A DNA stretch of 64,000 nt from Rhodobacteraceae bacterium Alg231-04 (GCA_900143635.1 FREY01000001.1:403324-467323); one strand, 5' to 3'. Numbered from the stretch's first letter, positions 26,601 to 35,860 are shown. Notes: a model not told the origin generated them from the sequence alone. Translations and numbers: made by a program.

Positions 26601-27037
26601 AGAACGCCGCCCTTGGCCGAACTGCCATAGGCGTTGCCATGTTTCAGCGCATCTCCGGACCGGTCCACCCCAGGGCCCTTGCCGTACCACATGGAAAACA
26701 GACCGTCGTATTCACAATCCGCGTCCAGTGCGGCCTGCTGGGCGCCAAGAACGGCCGTGGCGCCGAGGTCTTCGTTCACCGCCGGCATGAAGGTGACATT
26801 GTGCTCATCCATCAGGGATTTGGAGCGCCAGAACTCTAGATCCACACCACCAAGCGGCGAGCCGCGGTAGCCGGATACGAAACCACCGGTGTTCAGACCA
26901 CTGGCGCGGTCGCGGCGGGCCTGATCCAGCATGATCCGCGCCAGCGCCTGGGTGCCGGTCAAAAAGACCCGCCCCGTCTCAAGCGTATAGCGGTCTTGCA
27001 GCTGGTAGGATCGGAATTCTGGGTCATGCTGGGTCAT
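23606..27037 (-). CDS. Fused indolepyruvate:ferredoxin oxidoreductase family protein
   Basis: A 1143-residue thiamine-diphosphate enzyme combining the alpha/beta and gamma parts of 2-oxoacid:ferredoxin oxidoreductases. It oxidatively decarboxylates aryl- or branched-chain 2-oxoacids to acyl-CoA. Visible parts are an N-terminal transketolase-like domain (about 20-400), a TPP/Fe-S segment with FCSGCPHNTST and GIGCHVM, a Cys-rich cluster CEGCGDCSLESNC, and the gamma-domain GVGGTGVVTVGALI (about 715). The C-terminal domain is about 200 residues. I used ATG 27037 (MTQHDPE). It is divergent from an Lrp regulator, its likely controller. Confidence 0.93.
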   Translation of the reverse strand: MTQHDPEFRSYQLQDRYTLETGRVFLTGTQALARIMLDQARRDRASGLNTGGFVSGYRGSPLGGVDLEFWRSKSLMDEHNVTFMPAVNEDLGATAVLGAQQAALDADCEYDGLFSMWYGKGPGVDRSGDALKHGNAYGSSAKGGVLVVAGDDHGCVSSSMPHQSDVAFMSWFMPVLAPSDVGEYLEYGEYGFALSRHSGTWVGFKAVSETVESARSVDLRPDRVFDLPDLPAYPGGLHVRRADLPSPEIETRIQAKIKAVRTFAEANPIDRRLYDIEEAKFGFVTTGKAHLDLMEALRLLGLDEDACRRLGIDIYKVGMVWPLARRNALRFVHGKQEVLVVEEKRGIIESQFKEYFYDWPGNKPEKMVGKYDSHGDPLIPWTGELSPLQLVPIVAARLDAFFPEEGLPARAHALTDQPPQILNVSGANRTPYFCSGCPHNTSTKVPEGSTANSGIGCHVMASWMNRETAGYAQMGGEGVPHVVASQFNGGKHVFQNLGEGTWYHSGSLAIRQAVAAGTNITYKILYNDAVAMTGGQPVDGPVSVQGIAQTCRAEGVARIALVSDDIAKFSRRDFPAATTFHDRAEMDAVQRELRDLKGVTVLIYEQTCATEKRRRRKRGKLEDPQKFVMINDLVCEGCGDCSLESNCLSVEPKETPLGRKRKINLSSCNKDYSCLNGFCPSFVTIEGAERQKKQPKGLDAAALSEGLPLPKLPPLDKPFDLLVTGVGGTGVVTVGALITMAAHLEGKGSSVLDFTGFAQKFGTVLSYIRLARSPEAVNQVRIEQGAADALIACDVVVSSAPKASAHYRAGTKVALNRAEMPTGDLVLKRDADLKVGPREEAIAAVVGAENLSGFNANAAAERLLGDAVLANVMMLGFAWQQGLVPVSAGALDQAIVLNGVAVGSNRLAFAIGRAMAAAPERLADHYSEQPEPKETLEGMIARRATFLTGYEDVAFADRYRTRLEAFHKALPPTAEDMKEELLTAAAQSLFKLMAVKDEFEVARLLTSEGFQHQVTDEFGSSAQVKYHLAPPLLGWRKDARGRPRKMQYGSWMTGPLRLLARSKRLRRSWLNPFAYHAEARLNRDLLDWYQSLLAKAEHSYTPQTHAIWRNALTAPLDIRGYGPVREAAAETVKAKVAQSLTGL

Positions 27038-27175
27038 CGGAGTCTCGCGCGCGGTCAGGTGTCCGGTAAAATTACCCTGCATTCACTGAATAATTCTGCC
27101 AGATTTCTAACAGTTCCGTGAAATATCGGGTATACTGTCCGTAGAACTCGCCAAATACGGAAAATCCTTCCAGAT

Positions 27176-27634
27176 ATGTTGCTCGATGACCGTGACCTCA
27201 AAATCCTTGCTTGCCTGCAGCGGGATTCACGCCTGTCCAATGCGGAACTGGCCAGTACAGCGGGCATGTCGGCCTCGGCCCTGTGGCGGCGGGTGAAAGC
27301 GCTGGAGGAGGCCGGTATCATCGAGCGCTACGGTGCAGTGGTCAGCGCCAAGGCGATGGGGCTGGGATTTCACGCCATCGTGCATGTGCATCTGACCCGC
27401 CATGACCCCGAGCGTATCGTCGAATTCATCCGCGCCGTCCAAGGCAACAGCATGGTGCAGGAATGTTATGCGACCACCGGACAGGCCGATTACCACCTGC
27501 GGATCCTAGCGCCGGATCTGGACGCCTATAACCGCTTTCTGGAAGAGTTTCTGTTCCGCCAGCGGGCGGTGGCCAGCGCACAGACCAATGTTGTTCTGCG
27601 CACGATCAAAAGCAACGAGCCGCTGCTGCCCTAA
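27176..27634 (+). CDS. Lrp/AsnC-family transcriptional regulator
   Basis: A 152-residue Lrp-type regulator: helix-turn-helix in residues 4-60 (LDDRDLKILACLQRDSRLSN, then MSASALWRRVKALEEAGII) followed by a RAM effector domain (VHVHLTRHDPERIVEFI, VQECYATTGQADYHLRI). Such proteins sense amino acids. Divergent placement, with a 138-bp gap, to the indolepyruvate oxidoreductase gene suggests control of aromatic or branched-chain amino acid catabolism. Confidence 0.93.
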   Translation: MLLDDRDLKILACLQRDSRLSNAELASTAGMSASALWRRVKALEEAGIIERYGAVVSAKAMGLGFHAIVHVHLTRHDPERIVEFIRAVQGNSMVQECYATTGQADYHLRILAPDLDAYNRFLEEFLFRQRAVASAQTNVVLRTIKSNEPLLP

Positions 27635-27777
27635 CCCCTTGCGGGAATTGGTTCGGTCGGCAATCCCCACTGGCCCTATCGATAGCAGCGCTGGCCAGTT
27701 GTTTTCCAGCGCCACTGCCAGTATCGCTGTTCGGGAGGGCGATCCCGCAGGGAGCGTCATGTTTTAAGGAGGCCGCA

Positions 27778-28902
27778 ATGGCATTGTTGCAGACTGTTGA
27801 CCCTGAGGGGCTGGACGAGTTTTCCGTTGTTTTCACTGACCGTTCTCTGAACCATATGTCCAAAGCCTTTCAAAAGGTGATGCTGGACATCAATGCCATG
27901 CTGAAAGAGGTCTATAAGGCCGAAGGCGTCGCCCTGATCCCCGGTGGCGGCACCTATGGCATGGAAGCGGTCGCCCGTCAGTTCGCCAAGGGCGAGGATG
28001 TGCTGGTGGTGCGCAATGGCTGGTTCTCCTACCGCTGGAGCCAGATCTTTGAAGCGGGCGGCCTGACCAACTCTGCAACCGTGATGAAGGCCCGTCGCAG
28101 CGGCAATGAAAGCGCAGCACCCTTCGCGCCTGCGCCGATCGACGAGGTTGTGGCCGCGATCCGCGACCAGAAGCCTGGCATCGTGTTTGCCCCCCATGTG
28201 GAAACGGCCGCTGGTGTGATCCTGCCCGACGACTATGTGACCGCAATGGCGGCGGCGGCCCATGAGGTTGGCGCGCTGATGGTGCTGGACTGCATCGCTT
28301 CGGGCTGTGCCTGGATCGACATGAAAGCCACCGGTGTGGACGTGCTGATCTCGGCACCGCAAAAAGGCTGGTCCGCCTCTCCCTCGGCTGGTCTGGTGAT
28401 GCTGTCCGAGCGCGGTGAGGCCCGTCTGGCCGAAACCACCTCTGACAGCTTTGCCATCGACCTGAAGAAATGGCGCGACATCATGAAGGCCTATGAGGGC
28501 GGCGGTCATGCCTACCATGCCACCATGCCCACCGACGCGCTGCGCGCCTTCCGCGACACCATGCTGGAAACCAAGGAATATGGTTTTGACAAGCTGCGCG
28601 ACGCGCAATGGGCGCTTGGCAATGGCGTGCGTGCGCTGCTGAAGGAAAAGGGCGTTGTGTCTGTTGCGGCGGATGGCTTTGGGGCCCCCGGTGTGGTGGT
28701 CAGCTACACCGCCGACCCCGAGATCCACAACGGCAAGAAATTCGCCGCCCTTGGCATGCAGATCGCTGCTGGTGTGCCGCTGCAATGCGACGAACCGGAC
28801 GATTTCCGCACCTTCCGTCTGGGTCTCTTCGGGCTCGATAAAATGTATGACGTGGAGGCCACGATTGCCCGCCTGAAAGGCGCATTGGATCAGGTTCTGT
28901 AA
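27778..28902 (+). CDS. Class V aminotransferase (alanine/serine-glyoxylate type)
   Basis: A 374-residue PLP-dependent class V aminotransferase. Asp171 in LMVLDCIASG contacts the PLP pyridine and Lys196 in VLISAPQKGWSASP forms the Schiff base. The N-terminal phosphate loop is GGGTYGMEAVAR. Relatives act as alanine-, serine- or aspartate-glyoxylate aminotransferases; the exact amino donor is unknown. It has a strong AAGGAGG site. It is not obviously co-transcribed with the Lrp gene (143-bp gap), and a bidirectional terminator follows. Confidence 0.9.
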   Translation: MALLQTVDPEGLDEFSVVFTDRSLNHMSKAFQKVMLDINAMLKEVYKAEGVALIPGGGTYGMEAVARQFAKGEDVLVVRNGWFSYRWSQIFEAGGLTNSATVMKARRSGNESAAPFAPAPIDEVVAAIRDQKPGIVFAPHVETAAGVILPDDYVTAMAAAAHEVGALMVLDCIASGCAWIDMKATGVDVLISAPQKGWSASPSAGLVMLSERGEARLAETTSDSFAIDLKKWRDIMKAYEGGGHAYHATMPTDALRAFRDTMLETKEYGFDKLRDAQWALGNGVRALLKEKGVVSVAADGFGAPGVVVSYTADPEIHNGKKFAALGMQIAAGVPLQCDEPDDFRTFRLGLFGLDKMYDVEATIARLKGALDQVL

Positions 28903-28930
28903 GAGCGGCAAGCCCCTCTTGTTAAAAAGA

Positions 28931-28956
28931 AAAAGGCGCCCTGTGGCGCCTTTTTT
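28931..28956. terminator. Bidirectional intrinsic terminator between aminotransferase and glmM
   Basis: AAAAGGCGCC, a CTGT loop, then GGCGCC and six T. The A-run and T-run on both sides let it terminate both convergent transcripts. Confidence 0.92.
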
Positions 28957-28986
28957 ATTGCTCGGTCAAATAGCCTGACTGCGCGA

Positions 28987-30336
28987 TCAGACGCTGACCG
29001 CATCGGTGACAGCGGCGACCACACTGTCCACCGATTCATTCAGAATGGCGCGGTCCTCGCTTTCAGCCATGACGCGGATCAACGGCTCGGTTCCGGATTT
29101 GCGGATCAGCAGGCGGCCATTGCCCTCAAGCGCCTTTTCGGCCCTCCGGATCGCATCCTGAACCACATCCATCTCAAGCGGGGTCTGACCAGTCTGGAAA
29201 CGCACGTTTTTCAGCAGCTGCGGCACCGGTTCGAACTGGTGCAACAGCGCGCTGGCCTTGGTTTCCGAACGCACCATTTCGGCAAGGAAATGCAGCCCCG
29301 CCATCAGCCCGTCACCGGTGGTGGCATGATCGGTCATCACGATATGGCCGGACTGTTCACCGCCCAGGTTAAAACCGCCATTGCGCATCCGCTCGACCAC
29401 ATAACGGTCACCAACCGCGGTGCGCTCCAGCCCGACGCCCTGGGCGTCCAGACAGCGCTCCATGCCAAGATTGGACATGACCGTGGACACCAGTGCTCCC
29501 CCCGCCAGCCGCTCTTCCGCTGCCCAGCGCAGCGCCAGAAGCGCCATCAGCTGATCACCATCCGCAACCTTGCCTGTCTCATCGATCAGGATCACCCGGT
29601 CGGCGTCCCCATCGAGACAGATGCCGATATGGGCACCATGCGCCACCACAGTTTCCGCCGCCAGCTGCGGTTTGGTCGACCCGCAGCCCTCGTTGATGTT
29701 CAGGCCATCGGGGCTGACACCCACCGGAATCACCTCGGCGCCCAGCTCCCACAGGATTTCCGGCGCGGCGCGATAGGCGGCCCCGTTGGCGCAATCCACC
29801 ACGATTTTCAGCCCGTCAAAACGCATGTGACGCGGCAGTGAGCTTTTGACCCGCTCACCATAGCGAAAACGCGCATCATCAATCCGTTTGGCGCGCCCGA
29901 TGTTGCGGGCCTGCGCCGGCTGCACGCCGTCGCCAATAAGCGCCTCAAGTTCCAGCTCGGCCTTGTCAGAGAGTTTGAACCCATCGGGGCCAAAGAACTT
30001 GATGCCATTGTCCGCCGCCGGATTGTGACTGGCCGAGATCATCACGCCCAAATCGGCGCGCATTGACCGTGTCAGCAAACCCACTGCCGGCGTCGGAACC
30101 GGCCCCATCAGCAGCACGTTCATCCCCGTTGAGGTCAGCCCCGCAGTCAGCGCGTTTTCGAACATATAGCCCGACAAGCGGGTGTCCTTACCAATGACCA
30201 CACGGTGCACGCCGCCTGCCTCGCGGCGGAAATAGCGGCCCACCGCAGCGCCAATTTTCAGCGCCATTTCCGCCGTCATCGGATGGGTGTTGGCGGTGCC
30301 GCGCACCCCGTCGGTACCAAAAAGATTGCGCATCAT
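28987..30336 (-). CDS. glmM: Phosphoglucosamine mutase GlmM
   Basis: A 449-residue alpha-D-phosphohexomutase converting glucosamine-6-P to glucosamine-1-P for UDP-GlcNAc and peptidoglycan/LPS synthesis. The N-terminal [13 protein letters not shown] is diagnostic of GlmM. The phosphoserine loop [18 protein letters not shown] carries Ser103, the metal loop is CLDGDADRV, the sugar-binding loop is GGEQSGHI, and the phosphate-binding [11 protein letters not shown] is near the C-terminus. Two adjacent ATGs compete; the second (30333) is the canonical MRNLFG start. It is the last gene of a folB-folP-glmM operon, 20 bp after folP. Confidence 0.97.
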   Translation of the reverse strand: MMRNLFGTDGVRGTANTHPMTAEMALKIGAAVGRYFRREAGGVHRVVIGKDTRLSGYMFENALTAGLTSTGMNVLLMGPVPTPAVGLLTRSMRADLGVMISASHNPAADNGIKFFGPDGFKLSDKAELELEALIGDGVQPAQARNIGRAKRIDDARFRYGERVKSSLPRHMRFDGLKIVVDCANGAAYRAAPEILWELGAEVIPVGVSPDGLNINEGCGSTKPQLAAETVVAHGAHIGICLDGDADRVILIDETGKVADGDQLMALLALRWAAEERLAGGALVSTVMSNLGMERCLDAQGVGLERTAVGDRYVVERMRNGGFNLGGEQSGHIVMTDHATTGDGLMAGLHFLAEMVRSETKASALLHQFEPVPQLLKNVRFQTGQTPLEMDVVQDAIRRAEKALEGNGRLLIRKSGTEPLIRVMAESEDRAILNESVDSVVAAVTDAVSV

Positions 30337-30355
30337 TTATTCCTTGCCATGAGGC

Positions 30356-31354
30356 CTAGTGGACTGCCGCCCAAAGGCGCAGCGCCTGTGCCGTGTCGGC
30401 CACGTCGTGAACCCGCAGAATTTGCACACCCTGCGACAGGCCCGCAAGCCCCACTGCGATAGATCCCGGCCCGCGGGCTGCCGCCTGCGGCTCTTTGCCG
30501 ATCCTGCCGATGAACCGTTTGCGCGACACACCCAACAGGATCGGGCAGCCGAGCGCGTGAAGCAGGCTCAGGTTTTGCAACAGCGTCAGGTTATGCGCCT
30601 CTGTCTTGCCAAAGCCGATGCCAGGATCAACCACGATCTGTTCGCGCTGCAAACCCGTGTCGACCAGTCGACCGATCCGTTCTTCGAGAAAGTCGTAAAC
30701 ATCCAGCAGCACATTGTCGTAATGCGGATCGTCCTGCATGGTCTTGGGGTCACCCTTTGAATGCATGATGCAGACCGGCACGCCGGCCTGCGCACAGAGC
30801 GGCGCCAGCGCCAGATCATGGGTAAAGCCCGAAACATCATTGACCAGATTGGCCCCCGCCGCCAACGCATCCGCCGCGACCGAGGCCTTGCGGGTGTCGA
30901 TCGACACCGGAACCGCACTGACCTGTCGCAGGGCATCGATGACCGGTGCGGTGCGGGCGGTTTCGGCGTCTTCCGGCACATATTCAGCGCCGGGGCGAGT
31001 GGATTCTCCGCCAATATCGATGATGTCGGCGCCGTCGGCCACCATTTGGCGTGCCGCCTCGCCTGCGGCTGCGGGATCACTGTGCAGCCCGCCGTCGGAA
31101 AAACTGTCGGGTGTGACGTTCAAAATGCCCATGATCTGCGGCTGGCACATATCTAGCCCGGCAATCGCCGAGCGGCGCATTGTCAGGCGACGGCGCACAT
31201 CTTCGGGCACCAGACCGGCGGGAATAACGCGGGGGGGTGCGTCGCGCGTCAGGATTTCTGCGCGGCTGAACCACAGTTTGCCTCCGGCCAAAGGCAAGGC
31301 CCCTTCAGGCTGTGAACGACCCTGTTGGACCAGCGGGCGGTAATAGGTTTTCAA
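30356..31354 (-). CDS. folP: Dihydropteroate synthase FolP
   Basis: A 332-residue enzyme condensing 7,8-dihydropterin pyrophosphate with p-aminobenzoate. Pterin-binding blocks are MGILNVTPDSFSDGG (about residue 74), IDIGGESTRPGAEYVPEDAE and a C-terminal GVSRKRFIGRI. The N-terminal extension of about 70 residues is longer than in E. coli FolP (282 residues) but is found in relatives. The start overlaps the folB stop by 4 bp (ATGA). It is the sulfonamide target. Confidence 0.96.
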   Translation of the reverse strand: MKTYYRPLVQQGRSQPEGALPLAGGKLWFSRAEILTRDAPPRVIPAGLVPEDVRRRLTMRRSAIAGLDMCQPQIMGILNVTPDSFSDGGLHSDPAAAGEAARQMVADGADIIDIGGESTRPGAEYVPEDAETARTAPVIDALRQVSAVPVSIDTRKASVAADALAAGANLVNDVSGFTHDLALAPLCAQAGVPVCIMHSKGDPKTMQDDPHYDNVLLDVYDFLEERIGRLVDTGLQREQIVVDPGIGFGKTEAHNLTLLQNLSLLHALGCPILLGVSRKRFIGRIGKEPQAAARGPGSIAVGLAGLSQGVQILRVHDVADTAQALRLWAAVH

Positions 31355-32247
31355 AGGCCTGCCTCCGCCGGGGTTAGCAGCCGGACATCTGCGCGGGGCG
31401 TCGCGGCGCTGTCGACGGCGACAATATCCATCGCATCAAACTGATCGGCGAGCCAGACGGCCATTTCCAATGCGTCCTGCGGCGCCGGTGACGCATCGCC
31501 GCCCGCATCCAGAACCAGCTTGGACGGCGCCCAGATGCAGGTCTGGCCGTTTTTCATGCCCCAGTCCAGCTCGGTGCGGGTCGCCACCACTTCGCAGCCC
31601 TCAAGCCGGGCCGCCAGTCGCCAGGCGTTCTGTTCTATCCCCAAAAGGGTAATCCGACGCGCAGAGGCCGCCGTGGCCGCACCCGGCAGGGGCTGTCCAT
31701 GCGGGCCAAGGCAGAGGATCAACGGAGTTCCGTCAGCCTTGAGCTGCGCCACCCATTCAGGCAGCGCCGCGCTCTGCAGCGCTTCATGTGCAAGAAAGGC
31801 GACCCTGGGGCGCGGCGCCCCTGCCCCCTCACGCGCATCAGCCTCACCTTTATGGCGCATGATTTCGACGCCAAGCCGCCCCGAACCACGGTCCAGCTTC
31901 TCGATCCGCACAAAAACCCGTTCGGCCTGCGGTTCCAGCAGAATTCGGTCAGCGACACGTTCCGCCAGCGTTTCCAGCAGGTTCAGCCGCTCGGCGCCCA
32001 GCTCAAATGAAATCGCCTCGGTCACCCGGTCATACGAGAGGATAAGGTCCACATCATCGTCCAGATCCGGCGGCAGATCGGCGATTTCGACCACCACATT
32101 GAAGGACAATCGCTGGGTCACGCCACGCTCGGCCTGGAAGGCGCCGATTTCCACATCAACAATGTGTTCGCGGAGCGAAATCCTGTCCCGCATGTCGCTG
32201 GCGCGGGCCTCCGGGTGTTCAAAAGCTAACCGGGTTTCATTGGTCAT
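31351..32247 (-). CDS. folB: Dihydroneopterin aldolase FolB with extra C-terminal domain
   Basis: A 298-residue protein. The N-terminal ~120 residues are a FolB domain: RISLREHIVDVEIGAFQAER, LILSYDRVTEAI and NLLETLAERVADRIL, with the VRIEKLDRG strand. It converts dihydroneopterin to 6-hydroxymethyl-dihydropterin. The C-terminal ~170 residues (RVAFLAHEALQ... ILCLGPHGQPLPG) form an additional domain of unknown function, more than doubling the usual FolB length. It is the first gene of the folB-folP-glmM operon. Confidence 0.92.
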   Translation of the reverse strand: MTNETRLAFEHPEARASDMRDRISLREHIVDVEIGAFQAERGVTQRLSFNVVVEIADLPPDLDDDVDLILSYDRVTEAISFELGAERLNLLETLAERVADRILLEPQAERVFVRIEKLDRGSGRLGVEIMRHKGEADAREGAGAPRPRVAFLAHEALQSAALPEWVAQLKADGTPLILCLGPHGQPLPGAATAASARRITLLGIEQNAWRLAARLEGCEVVATRTELDWGMKNGQTCIWAPSKLVLDAGGDASPAPQDALEMAVWLADQFDAMDIVAVDSAATPRADVRLLTPAEAGL

Positions 32248-32477
32248 GGTCGGCGTCTCTGTCAGTCAATTCAAGCAGTGCGGACGGCCACATTAGCGAA
32301 TTGACTTGCAGATGACAGAGGTTAATCAGCCGGATCAGCGGTCGATCCCGACATTTTTCCGCACATACCCGCGAAAACTGCCTGTATCAGGCTGATTGGG
32401 GCCCAGCCGACAGGCCTTAGACTGCGCTGGACGATTGGCAGACCAGCGCCCCGCAATCCGTGTTGCAGGGCACTGAA

Positions 32478-33122
32478 TTACTGTTTTGCCGCCGTCTGGT
32501 AACGATCATCGCGATAGAAGAGATGCACACCGATGCGGGCAGTCTTTGTAAAGCTGCGATTCCAGCGCGGATTAACCCCGGTGGTGTGATAGTAGGTGGC
32601 GCCATCCGTGAGGCCGCCAGCCGTGCCATCCAGCACCGCGCGGGCAACCTTGGCGACCCGGTCATAGGCCTGCTTCTCTGCGATCACCTCTTCCTGACCA
32701 TCGCAGTTATAGCTGAACTGACATTGGTGGCGTTTGCCACCGGTGCCCTGATTTACCACCCCACAGACAGAGCCGGGGAAGGCCCCCGATTTGACACGGT
32801 TCAGGATCACCTCTGCGACTGCAAACTGCCCCTTTACCGTCTCGCCACGCGCTTCAAAGTACAGCGCTTCGGCCAGACAGGAGAACTCCTCATTGCCGGT
32901 TGCAGCGGGCTGTGCATCCAGCCAGCCGGTGCTGTAGCTCACCGTTTGCGGCTTGGCCGATTTGCCTCCAAAGAGGAAGAAACTGATCAGCTTGCGTTCA
33001 GGAACCGTGTTCAAGGTCTGCTGTTCACGCTCATAGAGCGCATCCAAACCTGTCTCGGCCCCTGCCACGCAAGGCATGACAAAAGCGGCCGCCGCTGCAG
33101 CGGCCAGTAGTGCAGTCTTCAT
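32478..33122 (-). CDS. SleB-like cell wall hydrolase, exported
   Basis: A 214-residue protein with a signal peptide (MKTALLAAAAAAAFVMPCVA, cleavage near GAE). Its mature domain is a SleB/Hydrolase_2-type lytic transglycosylase: CLAEALYFEARGE with catalytic Glu85 and VAEVILNRVKSGAFPGSVC. It cleaves peptidoglycan glycan strands in the periplasm. I chose ATG 33122, which directly opens the signal peptide, over 33221. Upstream, TTAGCA-GAA-TGCTAA (33237-33251) is a perfect palindrome in an AT-rich promoter region. Confidence 0.88.
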   Translation of the reverse strand: MKTALLAAAAAAAFVMPCVAGAETGLDALYEREQQTLNTVPERKLISFFLFGGKSAKPQTVSYSTGWLDAQPAATGNEEFSCLAEALYFEARGETVKGQFAVAEVILNRVKSGAFPGSVCGVVNQGTGGKRHQCQFSYNCDGQEEVIAEKQAYDRVAKVARAVLDGTAGGLTDGATYYHTTGVNPRWNRSFTKTARIGVHLFYRDDRYQTAAKQ

Positions 33123-33304
33123 CCAGGTTACCCCCAAGGTACAGATGGTCGCGTCAGACCGTCCCAAACAAACGCAGCGGGCATCTAGCGCAATTATGTG
33201 GAAAGGTCCAGTTTTGCGCAAAATGCAATCTAAATCTTAGCAGAATGCTAACAAAACTGGACTTTTTCGAGGGTTTCTAGCCACAATATCTAGGCGAAGG
33301 CCAT

Positions 33305-35860
33305 TTATGCTTTCGCTATGTGATGTGCGATTGCCAATTGGGCTGCGGCCAATCGCGCCACCGGGACCCGGAAGGGCGAACAAGAGACATAATCAAAGCC
33401 CGCGGCGCGGCAAAACTCGATTGATTCGGGGTTGCCGCCGTGTTCACCACAGATCGATAGGGTGACGCCCGGATTTGCCTCGCGGCCCCGCTGTACCCCC
33501 AATTTCAGCAACTCGCCGACCCCGTCAATGTCCAGAACATGGAACGGATCCTCCGGAAAGACCCCCTGCTGGACATAGTCAGACATGAAACGCCCTGCAT
33601 CATCGCGCGACAGGCCATAGGTCATCTGGGTAAGGTCGTTGGTCCCAAAACTGAGAAAAGCCGTGTGAGGCGAAATCTCGGCCGCGCGCAGAGCCGCACG
33701 CGGCGTTTCTACCATGACACCCAGCCTGTAGTCGAAATCCGCGCCGCGCTCGGATTTAACCGCTGCGGCCACCGAGTCGATCCGGGCTTTCACTAGTTCT
33801 ACTTCGCGCTTGGCCGACACCAGCGGGATCATGATCTCCGGCACCACAGGGTCGCCGTCCAGGCTTGCCTCCAGCGTGGCTTCGAAAATCGCGCGGGCCT
33901 GCATGTCATAGATCTCGGGCACGGTCACGCCCAGCCGCACGCCACGCAGCCCGAGCATGGGATTGTATTCGCCCATTTCCTCGACCCGGCGGGTGACGTC
34001 GCTGACGGGAATGCCCAGCGCCTCCGACAGCTCCCGCTGGCCGGTTTTGGTGGCGGGCAGGAATTCATGCAAGGGTGGATCGAACAGGCGGATGCAGACC
34101 GGTTGGCCCGACATGATCCGGAACAGCTCGCGAAAGTCGTCCCGCTGCATCGGCAGAAGTCGCGCCAGAACCGCCGCACGCCCGGACGATGTTTCGGCAA
34201 AAATCATCTCGCGCATCACTGTCAGACGGCCGGGCTCAAAGAACATATGCTCTGTCCGGCACAGCCCAATACCCTGCGCGTCGAAATTACGAGCCGTCTG
34301 TGCGTCCTGCGGGGTGTCGGCATTGGCGCGAATGCCGATATCACGTTCCGCATCGGCCCAGGCCATCAGGGTCTGAAAGGCGTCATCCTGTGCCGCTTCC
34401 AGCATGGCGGGCTGCCCGGCAAGAATCTGGCCGGAGCTGCCATCAATTGTCACGATGTCGCCTGCCCGGAACTCGCGCCCGTCTGCGGCGACCAGTTCCT
34501 TGCGTTTGGAATGGAACTTCATTGACGAGGCGCCAACAATACAGGGCAGGCCCAGGCCACGGCCAATCACCGCCGCGTGGCTGGTCATGCCACCCTTTTC
34601 GGTCAGCACGCCAGCGGCGGCATGCATGCCGCGGATATCCTCGGGCGAGGTTTCGCGCCGCACCAGAATGCAAGCCTCGCGGCGCGCTGCACTGGCCTGT
34701 GCCTCGTTGGCGGTGAACACCAGACGGCCGGTGGCCGCACCGGGGCTGGCGGCGATGCCGGTGCCAATCACGTCCCGCAAGGCCTCGGGGTCGACCTGAC
34801 GGTGCAAGAGTTCATTCAGGGAATGCGCTTCGATCCGCATCACGGCCTCTTGCGGCGGGATGATCCCGTCGTTTGCCAGGGCCACTGCAATCCGAACGGC
34901 CGCGCGTGCGGACCGGGTGACCCGTACCCCGTCGAGGATGTGAACATCGCCGTTCTGAATGACAAATTCGACCTGCATTTCTTCGCGCAGTTTCTCGCGC
35001 ATCAGCGCCGCATGCAGTTTCAGCGCCGCAAAGGCCGATGGCGCCTGATCCTCAAGCGAAGGGCCGCGGTCGTCCTTTTCAAGGTAGAGCGCACCGGATC
35101 CCGCACCCAGCGCATCGCGCCCCTGCGACTGGCTGAGGTAGCGCCCGGTGATCTGCGGTTGGCCGGTTGCCGGTTCCACCAGCTGCAACACGCCAGATCC
35201 GCATTCGCCCTGCCCAACGCCGGGGATCATTTCCTGAACCACAAGACCCAGCCCGGCATCGCCCGGCGCGCCCTTGGCCTGACGCAGCAGGCGCGCTGTT
35301 GTGCCTTCCCAGGCGCGCGCCATCGAGCGCAGCACCGCCGCAAGCTGTTCTGCCGGATCCTGCGGGAAGCGTTCATCGCTTTCCGCCTCATAGGCGTGCA
35401 GGATCTGGCTCAGCCCGTCCGGGCCGCTGTCCTCGATATCCTCAAACACATCCGGATCAAGACGTGCCACATGGACGGCATAGGACTGAACAAACCGAAG
35501 GTAGAGCGCCGCGGCGGCTTCGCGGCCCAGCGTATCGCAGAGATCAATATAGCGGGCATCGTTCATGCCGACGTTCAGAACCGCACCGGGGCCACCCCAA
35601 TCCGGATCCTCCGAGGATGGGCGCACGCAAAGCAGAGCATCGGATGGGAATTCAGCAATGATCGCGGCAATATCCGGCATTTCGTCTTCGGCGATACGGT
35701 GCACCGCATCAAAGGAAAGCGCCACCGTGCGCGGCACCGGCAGATCCAGCCGCACCAGCCGCTGCAGGCATTTTGCCCGCCCACCGTGGCTTGTCACCAC
35801 AATGGGGGCCGTCTCGGTGATCAGCGTGGCCAACGGGGTCTCTTGCATGTCTTTCTGCAC
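33305..35860 (-). CDS. PPDK-family PEP-utilising enzyme with divergent nucleotide domain
   Basis: An 851-residue pyruvate phosphate dikinase-like protein: N-terminal ATP-grasp-like domain (20-340), phosphohistidine domain with His428 in GGMTSHAAVIGRG, and C-terminal PEP/pyruvate barrel ending SICGEHGGNPESIEFC with the catalytic Cys. Classical PPDK is about 880-900 residues. Here the N-terminal block lacks the usual GGKGANL and SMPGM motifs (residues 20-100), and the expected Gln of the QTR motif is Asp310, so nucleotide use may differ. Relatives are often encoded beside glyS. The canonical reaction is pyruvate + ATP + Pi to PEP; in this protein it is unproven. Confidence 0.85.
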   Translation of the reverse strand: MQKDMQETPLATLITETAPIVVTSHGGRAKCLQRLVRLDLPVPRTVALSFDAVHRIAEDEMPDIAAIIAEFPSDALLCVRPSSEDPDWGGPGAVLNVGMNDARYIDLCDTLGREAAAALYLRFVQSYAVHVARLDPDVFEDIEDSGPDGLSQILHAYEAESDERFPQDPAEQLAAVLRSMARAWEGTTARLLRQAKGAPGDAGLGLVVQEMIPGVGQGECGSGVLQLVEPATGQPQITGRYLSQSQGRDALGAGSGALYLEKDDRGPSLEDQAPSAFAALKLHAALMREKLREEMQVEFVIQNGDVHILDGVRVTRSARAAVRIAVALANDGIIPPQEAVMRIEAHSLNELLHRQVDPEALRDVIGTGIAASPGAATGRLVFTANEAQASAARREACILVRRETSPEDIRGMHAAAGVLTEKGGMTSHAAVIGRGLGLPCIVGASSMKFHSKRKELVAADGREFRAGDIVTIDGSSGQILAGQPAMLEAAQDDAFQTLMAWADAERDIGIRANADTPQDAQTARNFDAQGIGLCRTEHMFFEPGRLTVMREMIFAETSSGRAAVLARLLPMQRDDFRELFRIMSGQPVCIRLFDPPLHEFLPATKTGQRELSEALGIPVSDVTRRVEEMGEYNPMLGLRGVRLGVTVPEIYDMQARAIFEATLEASLDGDPVVPEIMIPLVSAKREVELVKARIDSVAAAVKSERGADFDYRLGVMVETPRAALRAAEISPHTAFLSFGTNDLTQMTYGLSRDDAGRFMSDYVQQGVFPEDPFHVLDIDGVGELLKLGVQRGREANPGVTLSICGEHGGNPESIEFCRAAGFDYVSCSPFRVPVARLAAAQLAIAHHIAKA

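Noticed and set aside
24002-26839. Large plus-strand frames (416 and 437 codons) inside the indolepyruvate oxidoreductase gene
   Set aside because: Antisense frames produced by high GC; the minus-strand protein has full family motifs.
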